From Acetobacter sp. 46_36 (GTDB lineage: Bacteria; Pseudomonadota; Alphaproteobacteria; RF32; CAG-239): a DNA stretch of 64,000 bases. The stretch lies in assembly GCA_001917135.1 (NCBI GenBank), contig MNTT01000016.1, positions 411,599 to 475,598 on the forward strand, written 5' to 3'. The position numbers were made by a program, and so were the translations under genes. The notes beneath the pieces were generated by a model. That model was not told where the DNA came from, ran no database searches, and saw nothing but the letters and a program-made list of their open reading frames with translations. Of the stretch, positions 33,626 through 43,511 are shown piece after piece. The first letter of the stretch is position 1. Each line of letters opens with the position of its first letter.

Positions 33626-35023
33626 TTAAAACGGAAATTTGTTGTTAAATCCGCCAAAAGGATTGTTCCCGAAGGAACCGCCCCCAAACGGACTGTTTTT
33701 GCCAAAACGGGAAGCGAGCGAGCCGAGGCCGCCCATTTTTCCCATTCTCTTCATCATAGTTGACATTTGCTCATAGGATTTAAGCAACTTGTTAACTTCA
33801 TGAACTTCTACACCGGCACCGGCGGCAATTCTCTTCTTGCGCGATGCCTTGATAATATCAGGATTGCGACGTTCTCCCTTGGTCATGGAAAGGATTATCG
33901 CCTCCTGCTTTTTGACCAGCGAATCGGCATTAACCGCTTCTATCTGTTCCTTATATTTCCCCAAACCGGGCAGCATCCCCATAATGCTTGACATGGAACC
34001 GAGCTTCTGCATCTGACGGATTTGATTCAGCATATCGTCCAAATCAAACTTGCCTTTCAGCATCTTTTTAGCAATCGCTTCGGTTTCTTCGCGGTCAATA
34101 TTTTCCACTGCCTTTTCTACCAGGCTGACAACATCGCCTTTGTCCAAGATGCGCCCGGCCAGACGGTCAGCGTGAAACTCTTCGATATCCTCCAGTTTTT
34201 CACCGGTTCCGAGGAACTTCAGCGGCGCGCCCGACACCATTTTCATGGACAACGCAGCACCTGCGCGCGACGAACCGTCAATACGTGTCAGCACCAAACC
34301 GGTAACGCCGACTTTTTCATTAAACTCTCTGGCGACGTTGCAGGCTTCCTGACCGATAAGAGCATCAGCCACCAGAAGCGTTTCGGTCGGCTGTGCCAGC
34401 TTTTTAACCGCTGCAACCTCATCCATCAGAGTTTCATCAATCTGCAAGCGGCCGGCAGTATCCAAAATCAGGACATCATACAGTCCTTTCTTTCCGACAG
34501 ACATAGCGCGGCGGGTAATTTCCAAAGGTTTTTCTCCGGCAACTACCGGCAAAACGTCTACGCCAATCTGAGCACCGAGCTGTGCCAGCTGTTCCTGCGC
34601 TGCCGGACGATAAACATCCAGCGAGGCAAGCAAAACGCGTTTATTTTTTTTGAGCTTTAAGGCTATCTTGGCTGAGGTCGTAGTCTTACCGGAACCCTGC
34701 AAACCAACCATCAGGACAACGGCAGGCGGCACCGCTTTGAAATTAAGCTCATTGTTTTCAGCACCTAATAGCGCCACCAGCTCGTCATAAACGATTTTCA
34801 CAAGCTGCTGATCCGGGCGGACAGCTTTGATAACTGTTTCGCCCAAGGCCTTTTTTTTGACGCAAGCCATAAATTCCCTGACAACCGGAAGCGACACGTC
34901 AGCCTCCAGCAGGGCAAGGCGAATCTCGCGCAGCCCGTCTTCAATATCCTTCTCTTTCAGGATACCGCGGGAACCGAGCCTGGAGAAAATTCCGCTCAAT
35001 TTGTTTGTCAATGCGTCAAACAT
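33626..35023 (-). CDS. ffh: Signal recognition particle protein Ffh
   Basis: 465 residues. The N domain is followed by the GTPase G domain with GLQGSGKTTTSAKIA (G1), DVYRPAA (G2), LDTAGRLQ (G3) and LTRIDGSSRAGAA (G4/G5). The Met-rich M domain (about 330-430) binds 4.5S RNA and signal peptides. The Gly/Asn/Phe-rich end (about 440-465) is a loose tail. First gene of the operon; no 4.5S RNA gene was found nearby. Confidence 0.96.
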   Translation of the reverse strand: MFDALTNKLSGIFSRLGSRGILKEKDIEDGLREIRLALLEADVSLPVVREFMACVKKKALGETVIKAVRPDQQLVKIVYDELVALLGAENNELNFKAVPPAVVLMVGLQGSGKTTTSAKIALKLKKNKRVLLASLDVYRPAAQEQLAQLGAQIGVDVLPVVAGEKPLEITRRAMSVGKKGLYDVLILDTAGRLQIDETLMDEVAAVKKLAQPTETLLVADALIGQEACNVAREFNEKVGVTGLVLTRIDGSSRAGAALSMKMVSGAPLKFLGTGEKLEDIEEFHADRLAGRILDKGDVVSLVEKAVENIDREETEAIAKKMLKGKFDLDDMLNQIRQMQKLGSMSSIMGMLPGLGKYKEQIEAVNADSLVKKQEAIILSMTKGERRNPDIIKASRKKRIAAGAGVEVHEVNKLLKSYEQMSTMMKRMGKMGGLGSLASRFGKNSPFGGGSFGNNPFGGFNNKFPF

Positions 35024-35293
35024 TAAATTTCCTAATATTTATTACCCATTATGATAAAAAAAATTGCGCCAGTGTGCGAACCCTCGCTGACTGACGGCAC
35101 TCCGTGGAGTGTTATTTTGTTATCAAAACCTATGTGGATATTAGGGAATAAATTGTAAGAGTCAAGCATTTTTTTACGGGTTTCCGGCTTTTTCACATTT
35201 CAGACGGCACTGAACGTATTTTTGGCTTGCATATTGCAATTTATTTGTTAGTATGCGCTTGAATTTTGCTCTCCGCTTATGTTTGCGGCAAGG
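35024..35293. other. Intergenic region between ffh and prfC
   Basis: About 270 bases between divergent genes. A small hairpin CACTC-CGTG-GAGTG (35098-35111) followed by TTATTTTG is the only structure noted; no gene, tRNA or 4.5S RNA is recognised. Confidence 0.5.
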
Positions 35294-35353
35294 AAGAGTT
35301 ATTTTACATATTTATCCCCGTTTACGTATGTAACGGGCAAGAGTAATTTTACA
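35294..35353 (+). promoter_or_regulatory. Direct repeats flanking a hairpin in the prfC leader
   Basis: AAGAGTTATTTTACA (35294-35308) recurs as AAGAGTAATTTTACA (35339-35353), 45 bases apart. Between them CCCGTT (35317-35322) and AACGGG (35332-35337) form a hairpin. The second copy is 11 bases before the prfC ATG and supplies the weak AAGAG ribosome site. Confidence 0.45.
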
Positions 35354-35363
35354 GAGAAAAACA

Positions 35364-36953
35364 ATGCCAGAAAATACTGTCAACAAAAGAAAAACGTTTG
35401 CGATTATTTCACACCCGGATGCCGGTAAAACCACCCTGACCGAAAAGCTGCTGTTGTTCGGCGGCGCCATTCAGCAGGCCGGGGCGGTTAAAGCGCGCGG
35501 CGAAAACCGGAGAGCCCATTCCGACTGGATGAAAGTGGAACAGGAACGCGGCATTTCGGTCGCGTCGTCAGTAATGACTTTTGAATATCACAACATCACT
35601 TTTAACCTGCTGGATACACCGGGGCACGAAGACTTCTCCGAAGACACTTACCGGGTTTTGACAGCCGTGGACTCGGCGGTTATGGTCATAGACTCGGCAA
35701 AAGGCATTGAAACGCAAACGAAAAAACTGTTTGAAGTCTGTCGTCTCAGGAACATTCCGATTATTACGTTCATCAATAAAATGGACCGCGAGGGGCAAGA
35801 CCCGTTCCTGCTGCTGGACGACATTGAAAAAACGCTGGCGCTCGACGTTTGCCCGGCAAGCTGGCCCATCGGCAGCGGCAAAGACTTTCTCGGCTGCTAC
35901 GACCTTTTGAACGATCAGCTTATTTTGATGAACAAAACTGGCAACAAGGGACAGGTCAACAGCGTGATTGAAACCTGCAAAGGCCTGGACGATTCGAAAC
36001 TTGACGAACTTCTGCCGGCGCATGCGGTTGCCAAGTTGCGCGAAGATGTCATGATGGTTAAGGAGCTCTGCCCGCAATTTGATTTGGAACTTTATCTTGC
36101 CGGCGCGCTGACCCCGGTTTTTTTCGGCAGTGCCATTAATAATTTCGGGGTTAAGGAAGTTTTGGAAGGCTTGCATAATTTAGCTCCATCGCCCCGGCCG
36201 CAGCCTGCGGCAGAACGCAAGGTCAGTGCCGATGAAAAAAAGGTAACGGGATTTATTTTCAAAATCCAGGCCAATATGGATCCGAAACATCGGGACAGAA
36301 TCGCATTTATGCGTTTATGCTCCGGGCACTTCAAACGCGGCATGAGCCTGACGCAGATACGCACGGGCAAACCTGTAAAAGTACCGACGCCGGTGATGTT
36401 TCTGGCTCAAGAACGGGAACTTGCCGAAGACGCTTACGCCGGGGACATTATCGGCATTCCCAACCACGGACAGCTGCGTATCGGCGACACGCTTACCGAA
36501 GGGGAAAAACTACATTTTACCGGTATTCCTAGTTTTGCACCGGAGCTGCTAAAATCAGTACGTGCACTTGACCCGCTGAAATCAAAGCATTTAGGCAACG
36601 CGCTGCAGCAGATTGCCGAAGAAGGCGGCGCCAGCGTGTTTAAGCCGGTTATCGGTTCGGAATGGATTGTCGGGGTTGTCGGCGTGTTGCAGTTTGAAGT
36701 TATGGCCGACCGTATTCGTACCGAATTCAACATACCGGTTGCGTTTGAACCGACCCAGTATTATACGGCGCGCTGGATTGCCTGCGCAGACAAGAACGTT
36801 TTAGCGAAATTTATTGATACCAACCAGGCTAATATTGCACATGATCATGACGGAGAAACGGTCTTTCTGGCACGAAACGCATGGCACCTGAACAAAGCCA
36901 AAGAAGATTTCCCTCAGGTTGAACTGCGCACGACGCGCGAACAGGTTTTCTAG
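35364..36953 (+). CDS. prfC: Peptide chain release factor 3
   Basis: 529 residues of a translational GTPase that recycles RF1/RF2. G motifs: ISHPDAGKTTLTEKLL (G1), the switch I block RGISVASSVMTF, LDTPGHEDFSED (G3), FINKMDREGQDP (G4). The RF3-specific insert GxNRRAHSDWMKVEQERG distinguishes it from EF-G. Domains II and III follow. Transcribed alone with a strong terminator. Confidence 0.96.
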   Translation: MPENTVNKRKTFAIISHPDAGKTTLTEKLLLFGGAIQQAGAVKARGENRRAHSDWMKVEQERGISVASSVMTFEYHNITFNLLDTPGHEDFSEDTYRVLTAVDSAVMVIDSAKGIETQTKKLFEVCRLRNIPIITFINKMDREGQDPFLLLDDIEKTLALDVCPASWPIGSGKDFLGCYDLLNDQLILMNKTGNKGQVNSVIETCKGLDDSKLDELLPAHAVAKLREDVMMVKELCPQFDLELYLAGALTPVFFGSAINNFGVKEVLEGLHNLAPSPRPQPAAERKVSADEKKVTGFIFKIQANMDPKHRDRIAFMRLCSGHFKRGMSLTQIRTGKPVKVPTPVMFLAQERELAEDAYAGDIIGIPNHGQLRIGDTLTEGEKLHFTGIPSFAPELLKSVRALDPLKSKHLGNALQQIAEEGGASVFKPVIGSEWIVGVVGVLQFEVMADRIRTEFNIPVAFEPTQYYTARWIACADKNVLAKFIDTNQANIAHDHDGETVFLARNAWHLNKAKEDFPQVELRTTREQVF

Positions 36954-36988
36954 TTTCGAGTTTAGTTTGGACTTTGCCTGAAAAACGG

Positions 36989-37027
36989 ATACCCCGTAAC
37001 AGCTTGTGAGCCGACGGGGTATTTTTA
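36989..37027 (+). terminator. Terminator after prfC
   Basis: ATACCCCGT (36989-36997) and ACGGGGTAT (37014-37022), then T-run. Confidence 0.85.
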
Positions 37028-37082
37028 TTGAAAGGTGTATAACGGGCTTTCCGATACAATAGCACAGATTAGTTTATACCGC

Positions 37083-37523
37083 TTATTTATAATGTGCGGG
37101 TTGAAAATTCTGGGCAAAAACTGTTTTGGCAATTCCGTTGATGCTCGTGATTTTAGGATTGTTTATTATTTCATGCAATTCAGTCGAGCAAAACGTGCTG
37201 CGTTCATCGGCACCATCTACAAAAGCGTTTATGTTTCCTGATGCAGCACCTATATAACGCGAAGAGGCAAGTTTCCAGATTTTGGTTATTTCCTCTCCTA
37301 CCTCATCAACTCTGCCGTCCAGACCAAGGGCGATAAGCGCCCTGCCGCACGGCGTATCGTCCAACATACGGGCATCGGGCGTTGACTTTACAAAGTCTTC
37401 GGCTCTTTTTTTATTTTCCGAATCCGGCATATAGCTGACACTATATACTACAGCCCTGTCAGGCAGCGTAGATACGTCCTCCTTTTCGGCGATTTCATAT
37501 GCCTTATGCAGCAGGTTTGCCAT
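37083..37523 (-). CDS. Hypothetical protein, 146 residues
   Basis: The frame opens at an ATG at 37523 preceded by GGGA, inside the last 20 bases of the phosphoesterase gene, so the two are coupled. The protein is soluble with mixed helix and strand (RAVVYSVSYMPDSENKKRAEDF, TPCGRALIALGLDGRVDEVGEEI, a Cys-containing STFCSTELHEIINN). No family recognised. The frame continues upstream for 72 codons over the phosphoesterase, which I take as chance. Confidence 0.65.
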   Translation of the reverse strand: MANLLHKAYEIAEKEDVSTLPDRAVVYSVSYMPDSENKKRAEDFVKSTPDARMLDDTPCGRALIALGLDGRVDEVGEEITKIWKLASSRYIGAASGNINAFVDGADERSTFCSTELHEIINNPKITSINGIAKTVFAQNFQPAHYK

Positions 37524-38655
37524 TTTTCCCTGCCGGAGAAAAGTTAAACACGGTAATTTCCGAAGGGGCGAAAATCCGCATCGGCGGCCCCCAGTATCTG
37601 GTTCCGCGGGAAACGTACATCTGAACGCCGTTTTTATTGTAAAATCCGGCCAGCACCCCGTCATTGGCAATTTCCGTAAAATAGTGAAACGGATAAATCT
37701 GCCCGCCGTGCGTATGCCCTGAAAGCTGCAAATCAACATTTTCTGCCGTTACCCCTTCCGCGAGTTTGGGCGTATGGGACAACATGATAACGTAGTCTTC
37801 CTTTTCCGCCTTATACAGGGCATTTTTTGCTTTTACCGGCTTTTTAAACCATTCTGCCGCATTAATATCCGGAATGCCGGCAATATAAATCCCGGTATCG
37901 CCAAGTTTTTCGCCATAATTGTTTAAAAATTCAAATCCCATCTGAGCAAATGCAAGCCCCCAGCCCATTGCACCCGAATAAAATTCGTGATTGCCCAAAA
38001 CGAGATAAACATGGTCTTTGACTTTCAGCTTTTTCAATTCCTGCATCTGCTTATAAAGTTTAACAGGCGTATTGTCAACGATATCTCCGACAATGACTAC
38101 GGCATCGGGATTTAAGGTATTGACGCGATTAACCAGCCGCTCTATTGTTTCAGGCGACACGTCAACATCAATATGCAAATCTGACAGCATAACGACTTTT
38201 GTTTTCTGCCGGACTTTGGGAGATGTTATGTCATATGTTTTAATTGCCGGATTTTTTTCAGCTTCGTATACGCCGTAAAAGCAAAACAGCAGACAAAAAA
38301 CGAATGTAATAATATTTACCTTTTGCAACAAGGGCGGATTTTTCATTTCCTCAACCGGAGCCCGGCGTATCAAATCAATAACCATCCACAACGTATCGCG
38401 GATAAAACTGATAATAAAAAGAAAAAAGACAAAGCCAAACAGGAAATACAGCCCTTTGGTCAAATAAACGAAACTTTCGGGCAAATCCGCACGGCGCAGT
38501 ATAAATCCCAGAAAAGGAGCACTCCAGCCAATCAGCAAAAACAGAAAAAAGCCCAGCTTGGTATACCATCGGTAATCCCCGTACCCGACATAGGTTTTAT
38601 ATGTAATGGCAATTACCGCAACTGCGACAATTAAAAAAGCAAGCTCTGCTGGCAT
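37504..38655 (-). CDS. Membrane metallophosphoesterase (calcineurin-like)
   Basis: 383 residues. Four transmembrane helices occupy about 1-150. The phosphoesterase domain then shows each metal-binding block in order: VMLSDLHID (D-x-H), IVGDIVD (GD-x-x-D), VLGNHEFY (GNH), MLSHTP and SGHTHGGQIYPF (GHxH). This is the YkuE/YaeI-like layout, with the catalytic domain probably on the periplasmic face; a lipid or cell-wall phosphate is a reasonable but unproven substrate. The ATG at 38655 follows AAGGAG at ideal spacing. Confidence 0.85.
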   Translation of the reverse strand: MPAELAFLIVAVAVIAITYKTYVGYGDYRWYTKLGFFLFLLIGWSAPFLGFILRRADLPESFVYLTKGLYFLFGFVFFLFIISFIRDTLWMVIDLIRRAPVEEMKNPPLLQKVNIITFVFCLLFCFYGVYEAEKNPAIKTYDITSPKVRQKTKVVMLSDLHIDVDVSPETIERLVNRVNTLNPDAVVIVGDIVDNTPVKLYKQMQELKKLKVKDHVYLVLGNHEFYSGAMGWGLAFAQMGFEFLNNYGEKLGDTGIYIAGIPDINAAEWFKKPVKAKNALYKAEKEDYVIMLSHTPKLAEGVTAENVDLQLSGHTHGGQIYPFHYFTEIANDGVLAGFYNKNGVQMYVSRGTRYWGPPMRIFAPSEITVFNFSPAGKNGKPAA

Positions 38656-38692
38656 ATATTTTCTCCTTATCTGCATATTTTAATAAAACAGG

Positions 38693-39247
38693 CTAGCCTT
38701 CCGCCGCAGCCTTTTCTGAAGTTTTGCGCGGGGCAGAGACCTTGCGCCGGACAACACGTTTGGGTTTCGCCTCCGCCGGAATTTCCGCTTTTTCAGCTGA
38801 GATTTCAACCACCTGAAAACTTTTGGCGGCAGGACTTTCCTGAGCGGGAAGGGTTTCAACATATCCGTTGGCTTCGGGCACAGGTTCGACCGGCGCGGCC
38901 GACGTTTCATTATTGCCTTCTTCCACATCTGAAACACCCTGTGCTTCGGAATTTTCAGAAAGGTTTTTCTCGTCCTGACGGTTCTGCCCGTCCTGACGTG
39001 CCTGGCGCCGCTCGTTGATATCCGTTACAATTTTGCGATAGTGTTCGGCATACTGGCGATAAATTTCCATATCGACATAATTGCCGCAGCTCTGAGCTTC
39101 TTTGGCAAGGTCGTTATAGCGGCGAATCAAGTCCAGCGCGGTACCGCTTATCTTTCCGGCTATGCTTACGCTGTCAAATTTATAGTTCAATGTGTAACCG
39201 TTGTTATTGTTACCATTATTGCGAAATCTGTTATTTTGCTTTTTCAT
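38693..39247 (-). CDS. DUF4167-domain protein
   Basis: 184 residues. The N-terminal 90 residues are the Asn/Arg-rich DUF4167 domain (NYKFDSVSIAGKISGTALDLIRRYNDLAKEAQSCG ... EHYRKIV, in part), found almost only in alphaproteobacteria and probably nucleic-acid associated. The rest is a Gln/Glu/Ala-rich tail ending in Lys/Arg-rich KPKRVVRRKV. It follows prmC, its usual neighbour, in the minus-strand run from rpoH. Confidence 0.85.
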   Translation of the reverse strand: MKKQNNRFRNNGNNNNGYTLNYKFDSVSIAGKISGTALDLIRRYNDLAKEAQSCGNYVDMEIYRQYAEHYRKIVTDINERRQARQDGQNRQDEKNLSENSEAQGVSDVEEGNNETSAAPVEPVPEANGYVETLPAQESPAAKSFQVVEISAEKAEIPAEAKPKRVVRRKVSAPRKTSEKAAAEG

Positions 39248-39383
39248 ATATTCCCACAATCACGACAGAGTCTTAAACCCTGTCAATTCATTACATTCAA
39301 AAAGGAAATGGCTAACGCGCCCAACATGAAACCGCGCGTCAAATACAGAACGGATATTAGAGGCTAAAAATTATTTTTGCAAC

Positions 39384-40250
39384 TTATTTTTTTAGTATCA
39401 CACATCTGTTTATGCCGGCCAAATCCGGGATGACGGCAACTGTTTCCAGCCCCTGAGCCGAAAAAATGCGCATAATATCCTCAGCCTGCCCCATTCCGCT
39501 TTCCAACAGAATATAACCGCCCTTTTGCAAAATTAAAGGCACCAGGCCGGCAATTTCCCGATAGCAGCCGTAACCGTCTTTGCCGCCGTCCAGCGCCAAA
39601 TGCGGGTCATAATCTTTTACTTCCGCATCCAGCCCGGCTATCTCGCCACGCGGGATATACGGCGGATTGGAGACTATCATGTCCCATTTTTCATTTTCGG
39701 GTTTCCACTCCGACCAGCTCTGATTTACAAAAGAGCATCTGCCGGAAACGCCGAGCCTTGCGGCATTTTCCCGCGCAACGGCAAGCGCTTCCGGAGAAAC
39801 ATCCACCCCGGTTCCTTCTGCCAGAGGACATTCCTTAAGCAACGACAGCAGGATACATCCTGATCCGGTTCCCAAATCCAGAATCCGACACTTTTTTTCG
39901 GGATTAATTCTTTTCAACGCTTCTTCCACCAAAATTTCCGTATCCGGGCGGGGAGTCAGTACTGCATTATTTACCATAAACACCGATTTATAGAACTCGC
40001 GCTCTCCGGTTATCTGATCCAGCGGTTCATGACGGAGACGCCGCGCAAGCATTTGACGAGCCTGAGCGGCCTCTGTTGCCGTCATTTCAGGATATCCGGG
40101 TACGGCATACCGCAAAATTATGCCGGCTTCCAAACGCGGCGACGGAATTTTTGCTGCCGCCAATGCCATGACCAATTCTTCCCGCAGCGATGCTACCTTC
40201 TTGTCTTTTTCGGCTGATGCCTTGCCAGTGTTATGCAATTGCCTGTCCAT
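39384..40250 (-). CDS. prmC: Release factor glutamine methyltransferase
   Basis: 288 residues. The N-terminal helical domain binds the release factor. The SAM-binding domain has RILDLGTGSGCILLSLL (motif I) and the catalytic VSNPPYIPRGE (NPPY). It methylates the Gln of the GGQ loop in RF1/RF2. prfA, often upstream, is replaced by rpoH here, 31 bases away. The ATG at 40250 follows GGAAG. Confidence 0.93.
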   Translation of the reverse strand: MDRQLHNTGKASAEKDKKVASLREELVMALAAAKIPSPRLEAGIILRYAVPGYPEMTATEAAQARQMLARRLRHEPLDQITGEREFYKSVFMVNNAVLTPRPDTEILVEEALKRINPEKKCRILDLGTGSGCILLSLLKECPLAEGTGVDVSPEALAVARENAARLGVSGRCSFVNQSWSEWKPENEKWDMIVSNPPYIPRGEIAGLDAEVKDYDPHLALDGGKDGYGCYREIAGLVPLILQKGGYILLESGMGQAEDIMRIFSAQGLETVAVIPDLAGINRCVILKK

Positions 40251-40280
40251 TCTCAAACTTCCGACAACGGAAATGCAGCC

Positions 40281-41177
40281 TTATGCCGCCATTGCCTTTT
40301 TTACTTCGGAAGAAAGCTTATCGAAAGCCTTCTTTTCAATCTGCCGCACCCGTTCACGGCTGATGTTGAAATGAGTTCCGATATCATCCAACGTGCTCGG
40401 GTTTTCGGTCAGCATCCGGTTTTTAATGATGTACTGCTCGCGTTCATCCAGTTTTTTCATACACTGAGCCAAAATTCTGGCTTTATACGTCTGCTCCTGT
40501 CGTGCCGATATTTTGGCTTCAATATTTTCCCGACGGTCAACAATCATATCGATTTTTTCATGACCGTCTTCGTCATCGCCGACACTGACGTTCAGAGAAC
40601 TGTCGCCGCCGATACGGCGGTTCATTTCGGTAACGTCCTTTTCATCAACCATCAGTTCATGTGCAATAGCCTTGACCACTTTCGGCTCAAGTTCCTTATT
40701 TTCGTATAACCCTAAGCGGGCTTTTATCCGGCTCAGGTTATAAAACAGTTTTTTCTGCGCCGCAACCGTGCCGATTTTGACCAAAGACCAAGAACGCAGG
40801 ATGTAATCGTTGACCGCAGCTTTTATCCACCATATCGCATACGTTGCCAACCGAACTTTCTTATCCATATCGAATTTTTTAACCGCCTGCATCAACCCCA
40901 GATTAGCCTCGGAAATAACATCAGACATCGGCAGCCCGTAACGGCGGTAGGTCAGCGCAATCTTGGCGGCCAGGCGCAAATGCGAGGTAATCAGCTTTTG
41001 GGCGGCCAGCAAGTCGCCTTTGGTCTGAAAATCGGTTATCAGTTTCTTTTCTTCATCTTCGGTCAGCACCGGGAATCTTTTTATCTGTTCAAGATAAGCA
41101 TAAATCCCGTTTTCCTCAACCACCATAGGCAGTTGGGATTTCGGTTTTATAACGATTAAATCTTTATGTTCGCTCAT
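40281..41177 (-). CDS. rpoH: RNA polymerase sigma-32 factor
   Basis: 298 residues. Region 2 contains AQKLITSHLRLAAKIA and GLMQAVKKFDMDKKVRLATYAIWWIKAAV. The RpoH box is QKKLFYNLSRIK. Region 4 ends DIGTHFNISRERVRQIEKKAFDKL. It directs heat-shock transcription. Hydrophobic tails typical of RpoH are absent; the protein ends KKAMAA. Tandem 20-bp repeats precede it. Confidence 0.95.
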   Translation of the reverse strand: MSEHKDLIVIKPKSQLPMVVEENGIYAYLEQIKRFPVLTEDEEKKLITDFQTKGDLLAAQKLITSHLRLAAKIALTYRRYGLPMSDVISEANLGLMQAVKKFDMDKKVRLATYAIWWIKAAVNDYILRSWSLVKIGTVAAQKKLFYNLSRIKARLGLYENKELEPKVVKAIAHELMVDEKDVTEMNRRIGGDSSLNVSVGDDEDGHEKIDMIVDRRENIEAKISARQEQTYKARILAQCMKKLDEREQYIIKNRMLTENPSTLDDIGTHFNISRERVRQIEKKAFDKLSSEVKKAMAA

Positions 41178-41200
41178 ACTTATTCCTAACAGACTTCACT

Positions 41201-41260
41201 TTTCAACCGGCGTACCGTGCCTTTCAACCGCTGTACCGAGCTTTTTAACCGGCATGCCAG
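41201..41260. repeat. Three degenerate 20-bp tandem repeats upstream of rpoH
   Basis: TTTCAACCGGCGTACCGTGC (41201-41220), CTTTCAACCGCTGTACCGAG (41221-41240), CTTTTTAACCGGCATGCCAG (41241-41260). Confidence 0.75.
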
Positions 41261-41324
41261 CGGCGGTTCGCCATATATTTTTGTGGCGGCAACGGAATTT
41301 ATTTAGGGTATCCGCCCAGCAAAA

Positions 41325-41894
41325 TCAAGCCTTTTTATAAAAGAAGGAAACATCTTCCCCTTGTGCACCCAGATTTATCAGATGCACCCTGTAGCCGTCT
41401 TCTTCCGGATACACCAGAATATAAACGTTTCCGGGATCCTTATAAGGGCTCTGATTTTTGCAGAGAAGCATATTTTCTTCCAAGATGTTTTTATTAACTT
41501 TCAGGTCAATAATAATATCCGATACGGGGCGAGCCGCCTCTGTTTTATAATTGGCAATATTTTCCCGGGAAAATTCTGCCAGATTATGGGTTATAAAATG
41601 ACACCGACGGCGAAATGCTGCATTTTTATCAGCATTTCCGGCATAAAACCCGGCAACAAAATCTTTGACCGCGCCAAGAAGCACGGCGTCTTTACAATCC
41701 GGCAGCGGCAGCAGCTTTTTTTCTACCTTGTGCGTAAAGACTTCTGCTGGCTGCCTGTCCCCTTCCTCCGCCGATGCGGCAACGGCAGCAGGGAAAGCTG
41801 CGGCACAAATACAAAAGGCAACCGTAACAATTGCAACGGATAAAACCTTTTGCGGCAACAACGGCTGCCCAGCCCGGCCAAAGATTTTCTGCAT
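41325..41894 (-). CDS. Exported protein, function unknown
   Basis: 189 residues with a long signal peptide (hydrophobic about 18-38, cleavage near AVA-A). The mature part has two Cys (PDCKD and FRRRCHF) and a predicted alpha/beta pattern ending NVYILVYPEEDGYRVHLINLG. No family recognised. Lies alone between rpoH and asnS on the minus strand. Confidence 0.65.
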   Translation of the reverse strand: MQKIFGRAGQPLLPQKVLSVAIVTVAFCICAAAFPAAVAASAEEGDRQPAEVFTHKVEKKLLPLPDCKDAVLLGAVKDFVAGFYAGNADKNAAFRRRCHFITHNLAEFSRENIANYKTEAARPVSDIIIDLKVNKNILEENMLLCKNQSPYKDPGNVYILVYPEEDGYRVHLINLGAQGEDVSFFYKKA

Positions 41895-41974
41895 AGCTTT
41901 ATCTCCCTAAGGTTAAGCCATTTTTCGGAATAAGGTCCGTTCAACAGTCAGGCCTTTATCCGAATACGGCTCAT

Positions 41975-43363
41975 CTAAAAGTTAAGCGATTTAGGCGTCC
42001 GCGGAAACGGAATAACGTCACGGATATTGGCAATACCGGTCAAAAGCATCATCATCCGTTCAAATCCCAGTCCGAACCCGGCGTGCGGCACCGAACCGTA
42101 TTTGCGCGAATCCAGATACCAGGCGTAATCTTCTTCGTGCATTCCAAGTTCTTCTATCCGCTTTTTCAACAGCTCATACCGTTCTTCACGCTGCGAGCCT
42201 CCAATCAGTTCGCCAATCCTCGGAACCAAAACATCCATAGCGGCGACGGTTTTGTTATCATCGTTCATCCGCATATAGAAAGCCTTGATTTCTTTCGGAT
42301 AGTCGCGGACAATTACCGGACGCTTGAAATGTTCTTCCGCCAGAAAACGTTCATGCTCGGTCTGCATATCAATCCCGTATTCCGGAGCATATTCAAATTT
42401 TTTGCCTGACTTTTGCATAATTTCGATAGCCTCGGTATAGGTAATGCGGGCAAAACTGTTGTTTTTGATATTGTTCAGCGTTTCCATCAGCGTCGGATCA
42501 ACAAATTTGGCAAACAGTTCAATATCATCAGCGCATTGCTCCATAACGTCGGTTACACAAAAGCGCACCATATCCTCGGCCAAATCCATATCGTCATGAA
42601 TATCGGCAAAAGCCATTTCCGGCTCAATCATCCAGAACTCTGCCGCATGGCGCGCGGTATTGGAATTTTCGGCACGGAACGTCGGACCGAACGTATAAAT
42701 ATCTCCCAGAGCACAGGCATACATTTCGCCGTTCAATTGTCCGGACACAGTCAAGTGCGCAGGCTTGCCGAAGAAATCCTGACTGTAATCAATTTTTCCG
42801 TCCGGCAAAAGCGGAGGATTTTTCAAATCCAACGTTGTTACCTGAAACATCTCCCCGGCGCCTTCACAGTCGGAACCGGTTATAATCGGCGTATGGACAT
42901 ATTTAAATCCACGCTCCTGAAAAAATTTGTGTATTGCATAAGACAAAGCCGACCGAACGCGAAAAGCGGCGCCGTATTTATTGGTGCGCGGACGCAGATG
43001 GGCAATCGTGCGCAGATATTCATCAGAGTGCTTTTTCTTTTGCAGCGGAAAATCTTCCGGCGCCAGACTGTAAATTTCGATTTTATCGGCCACGACTTCG
43101 TATTTTTGGCTGCCGCCCTGAGACTCTACCAAAGCGCCGGTTACGGCAACGGACGAACCGGTAGACAAACTTTTTACTTCATTATAATTGGGGAGATTAT
43201 TACGAGCAATGATTTGTAAATTTTTCAGGCAGGATCCGTCGTTTAATTCAATAAACGAAAAATCTTTGGCATCACGTCTGGTTCTGACCCAACCTTTTGC
43301 CAATACCTGCGGTTTAGTCGTGTCCGACTTCAGCAAATCAACAATTTTAGTTCTTCTTAACAT
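41975..43363 (-). CDS. asnS: Asparaginyl-tRNA synthetase
   Basis: 462 residues of a class IIb synthetase. An OB-fold anticodon domain (about 15-105) contains [21 protein letters not shown]. The catalytic core has motif 2 around [23 protein letters not shown] and motif 3 [27 protein letters not shown]. The NSNT/HAAEFW residues are the Asn-type, not Asp-type. It means tRNA-Asn is charged directly. Confidence 0.95.
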   Translation of the reverse strand: MLRRTKIVDLLKSDTTKPQVLAKGWVRTRRDAKDFSFIELNDGSCLKNLQIIARNNLPNYNEVKSLSTGSSVAVTGALVESQGGSQKYEVVADKIEIYSLAPEDFPLQKKKHSDEYLRTIAHLRPRTNKYGAAFRVRSALSYAIHKFFQERGFKYVHTPIITGSDCEGAGEMFQVTTLDLKNPPLLPDGKIDYSQDFFGKPAHLTVSGQLNGEMYACALGDIYTFGPTFRAENSNTARHAAEFWMIEPEMAFADIHDDMDLAEDMVRFCVTDVMEQCADDIELFAKFVDPTLMETLNNIKNNSFARITYTEAIEIMQKSGKKFEYAPEYGIDMQTEHERFLAEEHFKRPVIVRDYPKEIKAFYMRMNDDNKTVAAMDVLVPRIGELIGGSQREERYELLKKRIEELGMHEEDYAWYLDSRKYGSVPHAGFGLGFERMMMLLTGIANIRDVIPFPRTPKSLNF

Positions 43364-43511
43364 TTTAAATAATTCCCCATTAGTTAAATCTTGTTTTTAA
43401 AGCAGAAAGGAGTTTAAGCCATTTTGTTTTAAATGTAAACAAATTTATGAAAAGAAAATATAATACGCGCCCTGACAAAAAATATGCCGCCGTTTTACGG
43501 GCGGCTTTTTT

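Noticed and set aside
35040..35290. Possible 4.5S RNA gene next to ffh
   Set aside because: The conserved SRP RNA tetraloop and asymmetric-loop sequences are not present.
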